Assembly: GCA_034506455.1 (NCBI GenBank)
Contig: JAPDPN010000002.1
Coordinates: 4,964 to 68,963 of the forward strand
Direction of reading: 5' to 3'
Origin: Fontimicrobium_A sp034506455
GTDB lineage: Bacteria > Zhuqueibacterota > Zhuqueibacteria > Residuimicrobiales > Krinioviventaceae
Length of the DNA: 64,000 bases
Shown piece by piece: positions 7,898 to 16,211 of this stretch (position 1 is its first letter; every line of letters starts with the position of its first letter). The position numbers and the translations under genes were made by a program. Under the pieces are notes generated by a model. It ran no database searches. It was not told the DNA's origin and saw only the letters and a program-made list of their open reading frames with translations.

Positions 7898-9351
7898 TCA
7901 CCGCAGATTTGCCAAAGTTTCCCCTTCAGAGCGGGCAATGATTACCGCTCCGCAACTGTCACCCAGAACGTTGATGGTCGTCCGAAACATGTCGAGCAGT
8001 CGATCGACCGCAAGCACCAATCCGACTCCTTCCAACGGCAGCCCCACGGCCTGAAGGATAATCGACATCATGACCAAACCGGCCATTGGAATGCCGGCCG
8101 AACCGACGGCGGCCAAAAGTGCAGTCAAAACAACGATTGCCTCCTGCAGCCAAGTTAACGGAATCCCGTAGACCTGCGCAATAAAGAGCACGGCAACGCA
8201 TTCATACAGCGCCGTTCCGTTCATGTTGATCGTGGCACCGATCGGCAGCACGAACGAGGCGATTTTGCGCGAAACGCGGCTTTTGTTGATGGTGCAGTCG
8301 AGGTTTAGGGGCAGGGCGGCCATGGAAGAACTCGTGGAAAACGCGGTCAGCAATGCCGGCGCCACCGCCGCATAGTGTTTCCAAGGCCGAATGCGGGCGA
8401 AAATCATGAGCAGGAGCGGCAGAGTGATCAAGCCGTGAAGAAAGAGCCCCACAAGAACGGTTAGAAAATAGAGCCCCAACGATTTAAAGACGGCAAGGCC
8501 GGTCAGGGCAGTAATCTTGGCAGTGATCGCAGCAACGCCGATCGGGGCCAGGCGGATCACGGCGCCGACGATTTTCATCATCACGCGATAGCCTGCCTCG
8601 ATGAGGTTCGCCATGGTTGTCTTGTAGGGCTCGTCCAAGTTGAGAATAAAGATTCCCGCAAAAATGCAAAAAGTGATGACCGGCAGCACCTGTCCCGTCG
8701 CCAAAGACTGGAAAACGTTTTCCGGAATGAGCTGGTACAAGAGATCGATCAGCCGGCGATCCGTCGTCGCCTGCACCGCATTCAAATTCTGCTGCAGACC
8801 GGTCAGAGAAGCGCCGACACCCGGCTTGAATGTCTTGACCAACATCTGTCCGGTCAAGATCGCCAACAGCGTGGAGCCGATAAAGTAACCCATCGTTTTG
8901 GTTCCCAACCGTACGATGCCGGCAGTGGAACCGACCGCCAGAACTCCNNNNNNNNNNNNNNNNNNNNNNNNNNNNNNNNNNNNNNNNNNNNNNNNNNNNN
9001 NNNNNNNNNNNNNNNNNNNNNNNNNNNNNNNNNNNNNNNNNNNNNNNCCGGCTTGAATGTCTTGACCAACATCTGTCCGGTCAAGATCGCCAACAGCGTG
9101 GAGCCGATAAAGTAACCCATCGTTTTGGTTCCCAACCGTACGATGCCGGCAGTGGAACCGACCGCCAGAACTCCCGAGAGAATCGACGTTACAATGAGGG
9201 GCATGACGGTCATGCGCAGCAGACGCAAAAAAATCTCTGCCGGCGGCTCAACAAACGGCAGCAGGGCGAGACCCGCCAGCCGACCCGCGGCGGCGCCGAT
9301 CAGCAGGCCGAAAAGTATCCAAAGGGTAAAGTGAATTCTTGGTTTCTTCAT
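7898..9351 (-). CDS. Dicarboxylate/amino acid:cation symporter (DAACS family), split by a false gap
   Basis: This is a GltP/DctA-type inner-membrane symporter. Family motifs seen are the serine-rich FSTSSSMAALP, the substrate-site segment GATINMNGTALYE and the last-helix GDSCGAVIIARSEGE. The assembled gene contains 100 N flanked by two identical 127-bp copies. Collapsing one copy and the N run (227 bases) gives exactly 409 codons (408 aa plus stop) from the ATG at 9351 (MKKPRIHF), the normal family length, with the frame intact. As printed, the frame changes across the gap, so automatic callers split it into two pieces. The substrate (glutamate, aspartate or C4-dicarboxylate) cannot be told. 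Confidence 0.9.
8821..8947. repeat. 127-bp direct duplicate at contig end (copy 1)
   Basis: Identical to 9048-9174 over all 127 bases and ending exactly at the N run. This is the signature of two contigs that share an assembler k-mer overlap and were scaffolded instead of merged. Confidence 0.95.
8948..9047. other. 100-N scaffold gap that is probably not real
   Basis: Flanked by the 127-bp duplicate. Removing the N run plus one copy restores an uninterrupted symporter gene, so no sequence is missing here. Confidence 0.95.
9048..9174. repeat. 127-bp direct duplicate at contig end (copy 2)
   Basis: Identical to 8821-8947 and beginning directly after the N run. It is an assembly duplicate, not a biological repeat. 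Confidence 0.95.
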
Positions 9352-9508
9352 CTGTACAAAGTCAATCCGATTGGAAATCATTCAAACCATTTGGGAGTAA
9401 GCGGCAGGAACCGCCCCTTCAAGTCGCCGGGCAAACCTCTCCTTTTCGACAAGTATTTTGCCGGAGTCGGAAAGCCGTCCAAATGGGGCGAAACTCGCCT
9501 CCCTGCAC

Positions 9509-10753
9509 CTAACGGCTGTTTTCTTCCCACAGGCGAACCAATTCGATGATCACCTGCACGGCCTTGTTCATGTCCTGAACGGAAATGAACTCGCTGCGGG
9601 AATGAAAGTTATGGCCGCCGGCAAACAGATTGGGGGTCGGCAGGCCCATGTAACAGAGGCGTGCGCCGTCGGTGCCGCCGCGAATGGCGTGTCGGACCGG
9701 CGTCAATCCGGCTCTGCGCACCGCCTCTAAAGCGTATTCGACCACATGCGGCGTTTCATCCAGCTTGTATTTCATGTTCCGGTAAGACTCGACGACCTGC
9801 CATTCGTGCGCAGCGTTGGGATAGTCCCGCAACACGTTTTCGACGATTTCCTTCAAAAAGCTCTCTTTCTCATGGAGACCTTCTTCGGTAAAGTCGCGGA
9901 TGAGGAATTTGACAGTCGATTGCTCCTCATTGCCTGAAAAATAGTGCGGGTGGATGTATCCCTGCCTATTTTCCGTAGTTTCCGGTGACAAGGTGTGTTT
10001 GGGCAGCCTATCGACGATTTGCGATGCGATTTTGATCGAATTGACCATTTTATTTTTTGCATAACCCGGGTGCACATTGACGCCCTTGATGGTCAGGACA
10101 ACCGAATCAGCGCAAAAGGTCTCGTCCTCCACTTCGCCCGCCGTTTCGCCGTCTATCGTATAGGCGGCGACGGCGCCGAAGGCCTTGACGTCGAAATGAT
10201 CGACGCCGCGGCCGATCTCTTCATCCGGTGTAAAGGCGACCTTGATCGGCCCGTGCTTTATTTCAGGATGTGCAATCAAATAGGCAAGAGCCTCCATGAT
10301 CTCGGCAATGCCCGCCTTGTCATCGGCTCCCAAGAGGGTTGTCCCGTCGGATGTAATGATGTCGTGCCCGATCATAGTGCTCAGGATGGGGTTTTCAGAC
10401 TCGCGCAAAATAACTCCCGAGTCGCCAAGCACAATGTCGCCGCCTTGATAGTTGCGGTGCACCATCGGCCGCACGTTTTTGCCGGAGACATCGGGCGAAG
10501 TATCCATATGGGCAATCAGACCAACGGCAGGAACCTTTTTACTGCTGTTGGCCGGGAGCTCGGCGATAACATAAAAATAGGGATCGATCGTCACATTGTC
10601 GAGTCCGAGAGCCTTCAATTCTTCGGCCAGAAAACGTGCAAATTCTTTCTGTCCCTCCGTGCTTGGAAACGTCGTTGAGTTGGGGTTGGATTGAGTGTCA
10701 AAGCGGACATAGCGCAGAAATCTCTCCGCACAAGAGTCCCCAAACTGTCGCAT
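9509..10753 (-). CDS. pepT: Peptidase T (tripeptide aminopeptidase)
   Basis: This cytoplasmic M20B metallopeptidase removes N-terminal residues from tripeptides. At 414 aa it is the usual PepT length. Dinuclear zinc ligand motifs are visible in order: LIAHMDTSPD, LLGADDKAG, FTPDEEIGRG, TIDGE and GGHNFHSR near the C-terminus. The start at 10753 (MRQFGD) is chosen because GGGAGG lies 4 bases upstream; an in-frame extension to 10828 has no support. It lies upstream of and codirectional with the symporter gene, with a 157-base spacer holding nothing recognisable. A link between peptide use and amino acid transport is possible but unproven. Confidence 0.95.
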   Translation of the reverse strand: MRQFGDSCAERFLRYVRFDTQSNPNSTTFPSTEGQKEFARFLAEELKALGLDNVTIDPYFYVIAELPANSSKKVPAVGLIAHMDTSPDVSGKNVRPMVHRNYQGGDIVLGDSGVILRESENPILSTMIGHDIITSDGTTLLGADDKAGIAEIMEALAYLIAHPEIKHGPIKVAFTPDEEIGRGVDHFDVKAFGAVAAYTIDGETAGEVEDETFCADSVVLTIKGVNVHPGYAKNKMVNSIKIASQIVDRLPKHTLSPETTENRQGYIHPHYFSGNEEQSTVKFLIRDFTEEGLHEKESFLKEIVENVLRDYPNAAHEWQVVESYRNMKYKLDETPHVVEYALEAVRRAGLTPVRHAIRGGTDGARLCYMGLPTPNLFAGGHNFHSRSEFISVQDMNKAVQVIIELVRLWEENSR

Positions 10754-10805
10754 AAAACCTCCCATCCTTGGCAGTTGCAATTTATTGTCAATGGCCGAGA
10801 TCTGC

Positions 10806-10834
10806 TTGCATCGGGTATAAAGATGCACTATATT
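10806..10834 (+). promoter_or_regulatory. Candidate sigma-70-type promoter
   Basis: TTGCAT and TATATT are separated by 17 bases, followed by AAAGGA and the ATG at 10854. The -10 matches 5 of 6 consensus bases, the -35 only 3 of 6. The 5' leader would be very short. Confidence 0.35.
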
Positions 10835-10853
10835 TTCTCGTCAAAGGAAATTT

Positions 10854-11363
10854 ATGGATTTCTATCATAGAAAAAAGTTGTTTTTTTGGGCGCTCGCCCT
10901 GATAACAACGGGGGTCTTTTGCGTAAACGAGGCGCCAAAACGGTCGTCGATCGATCGCCGACCGAACGGCGGCATTCTGCGGCTCACCTTGAATGAGAAG
11001 CAGATGCATGACGTGTTCTTTGAAGCGCAATTTACGCCGCGCGGCGAGCTTTTCGCATTGGACAATCTTCAGCTATACAATTTTCAGCCGGGTTCGAACA
11101 AATATCCGCGACTGTTGTTCTCTGTAGATTACGCAGAGAGCTCCCTTTTTAAATGGGGAGGCCTTACTTTTTCTTTGAACAGCCCAGCATTCACTCCATC
11201 GTCGGGCAGCCGTACTTATATTTTTCAGGGCGAGCTGATTATTGCCAAAGCCGACGAAAAGAAGGTAGAGGGATCATTTTCCGGTAAACTGATCCACCCG
11301 ACAAACGGCAGAACTTTTTCGATCTATGGAGAGTTTATAGCTCCGGTAAGGTTCAATATTTAA
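10854..11363 (+). CDS. Secreted or lipoprotein-like hypothetical protein
   Basis: I do not recognise this 169-residue protein. It has a charged start (MDFYHRKK), a hydrophobic segment (LFFWALALITTGVFC) and then CVNEAPKR, so it is exported or lipid-anchored, although the lipobox is poor. The rest is beta-rich (FFEAQFTPRGELFAL, YIFQGELIIAKAD, VEGSFSGKLIHP, FSIYGEFIAPVRF) and reads like a small beta-sandwich. AAAGGA precedes the ATG by 5 bases. It is divergent from pepT and upstream of the exbB operon, separated by 116 bases with a possible promoter (TTGACT at 11397). Confidence 0.65.
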   Translation: MDFYHRKKLFFWALALITTGVFCVNEAPKRSSIDRRPNGGILRLTLNEKQMHDVFFEAQFTPRGELFALDNLQLYNFQPGSNKYPRLLFSVDYAESSLFKWGGLTFSLNSPAFTPSSGSRTYIFQGELIIAKADEKKVEGSFSGKLIHPTNGRTFSIYGEFIAPVRFNI

Positions 11364-11479
11364 AAAAGAGGTGAAAACCGTCATCCAAAAAAGCTGTTGA
11401 CTTTTAGAGCAAAAAATACTAAGTTTTTAAAAAATAAATCTAATCAATAAAAATAACGTGTAGACGGAGGAAACGACAA

Positions 11480-12091
11480 ATGGTAAAGATGTTCTTGGAC
11501 GGCGGTGCTTTCATGTGGCCGATTCTTTTTCTGCTTATTATTGGCTTGATGATTTCGATCGAGCGTTTCATTACGCTGTTCCGCGCTTCGATTAACACCA
11601 AGAAATTCATCTCGCAGGTAAAGCAGGCTCTGACCGAGGGCGGCGTCGATAAGGCCATTGAAGTCTGCGCCAATACCCGCGGTCCCATTGCTTCTATTTT
11701 TCATGCCGGTCTGCTTCGCTCGCAAGAAGGAATCGAGAACGTTGAAAAGGCCATCGCCAATGCCGGTACCATTGAAATGGCTTTCCTGGAGCGCGGTTTG
11801 ATCTGGTTGGCCACGGTGATTGCTCTCGCCCCGATGCTCGGCTTTACCGGAACGGTTCAAGGTATGATCAATGCTTTCGACGCCATTAAAGCGGCGAACG
11901 ATATCTCTCCGGCCATCGTCGCGGGCGGTATCTCCATCGCGTTGTTGACCACTTTGTTCGGCCTGGTTGTCGCTATGATCATCCAGTTTTTCCACAATCT
12001 GTTCGTCGCTAAAATCGACAGCATGATCATCGAAATGGAAGAAAGCTCAAATGAACTGATCGACGCTCTGGTCGAATTCAAGCGCAAATAA
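11480..12091 (+). CDS. exbB: MotA/TolQ/ExbB proton channel protein
   Basis: This 203-residue inner-membrane protein has the ExbB/TolQ layout. TM1 is near the N-terminus (MWPILFLLIIGLMISIE), followed by a cytoplasmic helical region, then TM2 (WLATVIALAPMLGFTGTVQGMI) and TM3 (ISIALLTTLFGLVVAMIIQFF). The LGFTGTVQGMI loop is the family signature. Together with the two ExbD proteins and TonB downstream it should form a proton-driven motor that energises outer-membrane transport. GGAGG lies 8 bases before the start. ExbB fits better than TolQ because tonB is in the operon and no tolA, tolB or pal is visible. Confidence 0.92.
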   Translation: MVKMFLDGGAFMWPILFLLIIGLMISIERFITLFRASINTKKFISQVKQALTEGGVDKAIEVCANTRGPIASIFHAGLLRSQEGIENVEKAIANAGTIEMAFLERGLIWLATVIALAPMLGFTGTVQGMINAFDAIKAANDISPAIVAGGISIALLTTLFGLVVAMIIQFFHNLFVAKIDSMIIEMEESSNELIDALVEFKRK

Positions 12092-12115
12092 CCCTTTTCG
12101 GCGCGGAGAACCGTC

Positions 12116-12517
12116 ATGCTTGTAAACAAAAGAAAAAAACGAAAGGCTGAAATCCCGACCGCCTCGCAAGCGGACTTGGCCTTTTTGCTCTTGATCTTTT
12201 TCCTGGTGACTACCAACATTGATACCGATAAAGGCATTCAGATGGTTCTGCCGGAGAAGGGTCAAGAGACCAAAGTGCATAAGCAGAACATTGCCAACAT
12301 CCTCATCAACGCCAACGGCCAGGTCATGATGGATGAGCAGCCGATCGAGGTCAAGCTGATCGCTGAAAAAGCGCGGCAAATGATTCGAGACAACGAGAAC
12401 ATTATTTTTTCGGTTAAAACCGTACGCGATACGCGCTATGATGTTTATATCGACGTTCTCGATCAATTAAAAATGGCCAATGCCAAGCGTATTTCCATTG
12501 CCGAACCTGAACAATAA
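12116..12517 (+). CDS. exbD: ExbD/TolR family protein (first copy)
   Basis: A basic N-terminus (MLVNKRKKRKAEIP) leads into one membrane helix carrying the conserved aspartate at residue 20 (SQADLAFLLLIFFLVTT), which takes part in the proton path. A periplasmic ExbD domain follows (VLPEKGQE, LINANGQVMMDEQPI, DVYIDVLDQLKMANAKRISIAEP). At 133 residues it is typical. It lies 24 bases after exbB and ahead of a second, divergent exbD. Two ExbD paralogues next to one ExbB are common in Bacteroidota-like genomes; each may serve a different complex or they may form a mixed dimer. Confidence 0.9.
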   Translation: MLVNKRKKRKAEIPTASQADLAFLLLIFFLVTTNIDTDKGIQMVLPEKGQETKVHKQNIANILINANGQVMMDEQPIEVKLIAEKARQMIRDNENIIFSVKTVRDTRYDVYIDVLDQLKMANAKRISIAEPEQ

Positions 12518-12550
12518 AAAGCTCTATCATTTCATATCCAAAAAGAGAAT

Positions 12551-12556
12551 GAGGAG
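12551..12556 (+). promoter_or_regulatory. Ribosome binding site for a TTG start
   Basis: GAGGAG lies 9 bases before the TTG at 12566. No ATG or GTG in a suitable place would keep the basic N-terminus of the second ExbD. Confidence 0.6.
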
Positions 12557-12565
12557 TAATAAACC

Positions 12566-12991
12566 TTGAAGAGATTCCAGAAAAAAGTCAAAGTCGGCAC
12601 AGAAATACCGCAGGCGTCTTTGCCCGACATTATCTTTATGCTTTTGATGTTTTTCATGGTTTCGACCACATTCAAGCAGTCCCAAGGATTGAAACTCGTC
12701 CTGCCGGATGCAAAAAAGATCGAAAAACTAAAGGCAGTGCGCGACGTTGCCACCATTTGGGTGGACCGCACCGGCAGAATTTCCATCGATGATCGGCTTG
12801 TCGAGGTGAAATCAATTCGCAACATTATTTACAATAAGGCGATCGATCCTCTTCATCCCATGAAGTTGGTGGCGTTGCGGGTTGACAAAGACTGCAAAAT
12901 GGGAATTGTGTCGGATATTCATGAAGAGCTCAGAGCCGTCGGCGGAGCTGCCTTGCAGGTAAACTATTCGACACGAACCGCAACTGATTGA
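12566..12991 (+). CDS. exbD: ExbD/TolR family protein (second copy)
   Basis: This 141-residue protein starts at TTG (GAGGAG upstream). It has the basic leader RFQKKVKVGTEIPQASLP, the membrane-helix aspartate at residue 21 (LPDIIFMLLMFFMVSTTF) and the periplasmic domain LVLPDAKK ... VALRVDKDCKMGIVSDIHEELR. It differs clearly from the first copy in the periplasmic part, so it is not a recent duplicate. It sits between exbD-1 and tonB in the same operon, 48 bases after the first copy. Confidence 0.9.
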   Translation: MKRFQKKVKVGTEIPQASLPDIIFMLLMFFMVSTTFKQSQGLKLVLPDAKKIEKLKAVRDVATIWVDRTGRISIDDRLVEVKSIRNIIYNKAIDPLHPMKLVALRVDKDCKMGIVSDIHEELRAVGGAALQVNYSTRTATD

Positions 12992-13009
12992 TTTGAGGAG
13001 GTTTTGATC

Positions 13010-13657
13010 ATGTTAATCCGCAAGAATCCCGAGGCTAATCTCAAGCTCAAATACGTCAAGTACAATGAGATCGGCCTGGTTATCGCTCTTGCGTTTCTCA
13101 TTACGATTTTTCAAGCCTCCAAGCGGACCGAAAAAAAAGTCGTTGAGCAAGGTAGAGTCGATTTAAAAATCCAGGTCGAAGAAATTCCGCAGACGGAACA
13201 GGAAAAGCGGCCGCCCGCCCCGTCTCGCCCGACGATTCCGGTCGAAAGCGAAGATGAGGACGTTCCTGAAGATGCCACGATCGAATACACCGAGATCAAT
13301 TTGGACGAGCTGCCGCCGCCTCCTCCGCCTCCGGAACAAGATGCAGGTGAAACACCGATCTTTGTTGCCTACGATGAACCGCCCGAACCGATCGGCGGAT
13401 TTGCCGCCATTCAGGCCAATTTGGTCTACCCGGAAATTGCCCGCAAAGCCGGGGTAGAAGGGCGAGTTTACATCAACGTGCTGATCGATGAAAAAGGCAA
13501 CGTCATCGACACCAAAGTTTTGAAATCGCTGGGCAACAACGGATGTGATGAGGCTGCCATTGCCGCCATCAAGTCCGTCAAATGGAAACCCGCCAAACAG
13601 CGCGACAAACCCGTAAAGGTTTGGGTCGGCATTCCGGTAGTTTTTAAGCTCAAATAA
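13010..13657 (+). CDS. tonB: TonB family energy transducer
   Basis: This 215-residue protein has an N-terminal signal-anchor (YNEIGLVIALAFLITIFQAS), a Pro/Glu-rich periplasmic spacer (EIPQTEQEKRPPAPSRPTIP and LPPPPPPPEQD) and a TonB C-terminal domain (IQANLVYPEIARKAGVEG, VYINVLIDEKGNVID, VKWKPAKQRDKPVKVWVGIP). It transfers energy from the ExbB/ExbD motor to TonB-dependent receptors, none of which is in the window. The ATG at 13010 is preferred over the TTG at 13004 because GAGGAGG lies 8 bases before it. A strong terminator follows at 13683. Confidence 0.93.
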   Translation: MLIRKNPEANLKLKYVKYNEIGLVIALAFLITIFQASKRTEKKVVEQGRVDLKIQVEEIPQTEQEKRPPAPSRPTIPVESEDEDVPEDATIEYTEINLDELPPPPPPPEQDAGETPIFVAYDEPPEPIGGFAAIQANLVYPEIARKAGVEGRVYINVLIDEKGNVIDTKVLKSLGNNGCDEAAIAAIKSVKWKPAKQRDKPVKVWVGIPVVFKLK

Positions 13658-13662
13658 TTTAT

Positions 13663-14238
13663 ATGTCGCATGGTAAAAGCAAGGCGGTGCAGGTGTCGGC
13701 ACCGCCTTTTTCTTTTCAGGCTGCTCTTCCGTTCGCGGTTATTTTTCTGGCTGCCTTTCTTTCCTGTTTCAATCCTTTTGCACCGCGCCTCGAAAAAAGT
13801 TCACCGCAGGCTTTGTTCCTAACCGAGCAAAAAAGCCCGGATGAGGTGCTGCAAAATTTTGTTTACGCCTATACCTTTAAAGATTCGCTCGTTTATGCCG
13901 ACTTGCTGGACAGCTCTTTTGTCTTTGTCTATTTCGACCCTTCGCTCGGCGGATCCGGTCGATTTGTCTCCTGGGGAAGAGACGTCGATTTAAAAACCAC
14001 AGGGCAACTATTCCGCAATACGGAGACCATTACTTTGACGTGGAATTCCACCATCTATCAGGACACCCTCTATGTCGGCAGCCAAATGGTCGGCATCGAG
14101 CTGTCCAAGACCCTGCAGCTGTACTTGTCCGGCAGCTTTGGCGATTATACATTTAGCGGCAGTGCTGTTTTTAATTTCAAAAAATGCTCCGACAACAAAT
14201 GGCGCATCACCCGCTGGAAGGATGAATCCAGCATGTAG
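13663..14238 (+). CDS. Lipoprotein-like hypothetical protein; start overlaps the tonB terminator
   Basis: This 191-residue protein has a hydrophobic export segment ending in a lipobox-like motif (AVIFLAAFLSCFNPFAP), so it is probably a lipoprotein. The body (SPDEVLQNFVYAYTFKDSLVYADLLDS-type start) resembles NTF2/SnoaL-like small domains seen in secreted proteins, but I cannot name a family. The only starts that keep the signal are ATG 13663, GTG 13687 and GTG 13693. All lie before or inside the terminator hairpin at 13683-13716, and none has a good ribosome binding site. The gene may be translated by readthrough or coupling from tonB, 5 bases upstream. Confidence 0.65.
   Translation: MSHGKSKAVQVSAPPFSFQAALPFAVIFLAAFLSCFNPFAPRLEKSSPQALFLTEQKSPDEVLQNFVYAYTFKDSLVYADLLDSSFVFVYFDPSLGGSGRFVSWGRDVDLKTTGQLFRNTETITLTWNSTIYQDTLYVGSQMVGIELSKTLQLYLSGSFGDYTFSGSAVFNFKKCSDNKWRITRWKDESSM
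13683..13716 (+). terminator. Rho-independent terminator after tonB, inside the next gene
   Basis: A perfect 8-bp stem, GGCGGTGC/GCACCGCC, with an 8-base loop is followed by TTTTTCTTTT. It falls within the first codons of the lipoprotein gene starting at 13663. Confidence 0.85.
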
Positions 14239-14299
14239 GAATCCTTTTGCTTCATTTTCTATCGAATAACGAGTAGGACCATTTTCCGGAGGATTCCGC

Positions 14300-16069
14300 A
14301 TGATTCGAGTCATACTATTTCTTTTCGTTTTGTCTTCAGCTTTGTTTTCGCAATTCTTTTCGGCCGGCGACATTGTGTCCGTCAGCGCCGTGGCCGACCA
14401 TGACCGCCTTTTTCCCGGCGCATCCATTCGCGGCGCAGTGGTTCTTACTATTTCTCCCGGCCTTCATATCAACTCTCATCAGCCGACCGAAGCTTTTTAT
14501 ATTCCGACGCAGATCAAGTTGGATCCGCATCCCAATCTTCTTTTCGGTTCGCCCCAATTTCCGAAACCCTTGCTAAAGAAATTCTCTTTTTCACCGAATC
14601 GATTATCAGTTTTTGAGGGACGTACTGTTGTCGTTTTTGAAATTAAAGCCTCACCCGATCTTAAAGCGGATTCGATCGCGATCACCGGCTTTGTCTCTTA
14701 CCAGGGCTGCAACGATTCCATGTGTTTTCCGCCGGAAGAAAAGCGCTTTGTCCTAAAGCTTCCGGTCGGCCAAGTCGGTGAACAGGCCGTGCCGATAAAT
14801 GCGGATCTGTTCTCTTCATTTCCCCCTGCAATCGATCTGACGGCTGAAGAACAATCCGCGCTCGATTTTGTGGAAAGAGGCTTTTTTGCCGCTTTGGTCG
14901 CCTTTTTCCTCATCGGTTTGGCGCTCAACCTGACGCCGTGCGTCTATCCGGTCATCCCGCTGACCGTCGCCTTTTTCGGCGGCCGCAATGCCTCGTCGAA
15001 GGGCAAAACTTTTCTTTCCGCGCTCTTTTATTTGCTCGGCATTGCGCTTTCCTTTTCAGCTTTGGGTCTGCTTTCCGGTCTGGCCGGAAAACAGTGGGGC
15101 TTTCTCTTTGCCAGCCCTTGGTTTGTAGTGGGCATTGCCGTGATCATTCTGCTGATGGCTGCAAGCCTCTTTGGTGCCTTTGAAATCACCGTTCCCTCCT
15201 GGCTGCTGACTCGTATAGGCAAGTCGAAAGAGGGACAACTAGGCTCTCTGGTTATGGGCCTCACCGCCGGAGTGGTGATCGCCCCCTGTGCCGCCGGGGT
15301 GCTGGTGGGACTTGTCGGGCTGGTGGCCAAGCTCGGCCTGGTTTTCAAGGGTGCGGCCTTTTTCTTTGCCATGGGGATCGGTTTGGGCCTGCCTTACCTC
15401 TTTCTGGCCATGTTCAGCGGCTTGACTGCCAAGCTGCCGCAGTCAGGAGGGTGGATGCTTTGGGTCAGAAAAATATTTGCCTTCCTGCTGATCGGCGTGG
15501 CCATTTATTTCCTTCTGCCGCAGCTGGAGCGGGTACCGGGAAAACAAAGCTTCCTTTTCGGCATAACCGCGCTGACGGCCGGCCTTCTGCTCGGCTTTCT
15601 TGAGCATGGATTTTACAGCAAAGGCTTCAATCGATTCCGAAAAATAGCCGGACTACTTTTGATTGCTTACGGACTTTTTGCCGTCGACGGCGGCTTGAAG
15701 GCCCGCGAGTCCAGGATCAATTGGACCTATTACAGCGGTCAGTCAATAGAAAGCCTGCTCGCGGAAGGAAAGCCTATGTTCATCGATTTTTATGCAGATT
15801 GGTGCGCCCCCTGTAAGCAGCTCGATCGCCGCACGTTTTCAGATCCGCAGGTTGCGGTACTCGCCGAATCCTTTGTTATGCTCAAGGTGGACTGCACGCA
15901 GCCTAATGAGCAAATCAAAGGCTTAATGCAGCAATTCCAAGTGTCCGGCATGCCGACGCTGGTCTTTTTATCAAAAAGCGGCAGAGAGCTCTCTGATCTA
16001 CGCGAGATCGGATTCATACCGCCGGAAAAGTTTATTCTTTCCATGAAAAAGGCTCTTGCAGAGGAATAA
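14300..16069 (+). CDS. dsbD: DsbD-type thiol:disulfide interchange protein
   Basis: This 589-residue membrane protein moves reducing power from cytoplasmic thioredoxin to the periplasm. After a signal sequence come an N-terminal DsbD-alpha-like domain (~25-165, with the cysteine-containing SYQGCNDSMCFPPE), an eight-helix region (~190-460) with the redox cysteines in LNLTPCVYPVIPL and VIAPCAAGVLVGL, and a C-terminal thioredoxin domain (~475-589) with WCAPCK. All three domains are intact and length is normal. CGGAGG precedes the ATG by 7 bases. It can reduce periplasmic thiols, and probably helps cytochrome or lipoprotein maturation (inference). Confidence 0.95.
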   Translation: MIRVILFLFVLSSALFSQFFSAGDIVSVSAVADHDRLFPGASIRGAVVLTISPGLHINSHQPTEAFYIPTQIKLDPHPNLLFGSPQFPKPLLKKFSFSPNRLSVFEGRTVVVFEIKASPDLKADSIAITGFVSYQGCNDSMCFPPEEKRFVLKLPVGQVGEQAVPINADLFSSFPPAIDLTAEEQSALDFVERGFFAALVAFFLIGLALNLTPCVYPVIPLTVAFFGGRNASSKGKTFLSALFYLLGIALSFSALGLLSGLAGKQWGFLFASPWFVVGIAVIILLMAASLFGAFEITVPSWLLTRIGKSKEGQLGSLVMGLTAGVVIAPCAAGVLVGLVGLVAKLGLVFKGAAFFFAMGIGLGLPYLFLAMFSGLTAKLPQSGGWMLWVRKIFAFLLIGVAIYFLLPQLERVPGKQSFLFGITALTAGLLLGFLEHGFYSKGFNRFRKIAGLLLIAYGLFAVDGGLKARESRINWTYYSGQSIESLLAEGKPMFIDFYADWCAPCKQLDRRTFSDPQVAVLAESFVMLKVDCTQPNEQIKGLMQQFQVSGMPTLVFLSKSGRELSDLREIGFIPPEKFILSMKKALAEE

Positions 16070-16073
16070 AAAA

Positions 16074-16133
16074 AGGGCCGGTTTCCTCCTAGTGAGTGCA
16101 GTAACACACTTTACCCATTTCAAGTAAAGCCGG
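16074..16133 (-). terminator. Possible minus-strand terminator after pgm
   Basis: On the minus strand GCCGGCTTT pairs with AAACCGGC (one bulge) around a ~40-base loop that has its own short stem, and seven T follow shortly after. The loop is long, so this is only a candidate for the end of the pgm transcript. Confidence 0.3.
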
Positions 16134-16179
16134 CAGTTCTAAAATCGCTGTATTGATTCGGAATAAATCTAAAGGCGTC

Positions 16180-16211
16180 GGAGAATGCCCAGCGGCATTC
16201 CCCGTTTTTTT
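16180..16211 (+). terminator. Rho-independent terminator after dsbD
   Basis: The stem GAATGCC/GGCATTC with loop CAGC can extend by two GC pairs. Seven T follow. It lies 110 bases after dsbD and touches the end of the convergent pgm gene. Confidence 0.75.

Noticed and set aside
8821..9174. The 127-bp direct repeats as ends of a mobile element or as recombination sites
   Set aside because: They flank only N, end exactly at the N run and match an assembler k-mer size; the gene is intact when one copy is removed.
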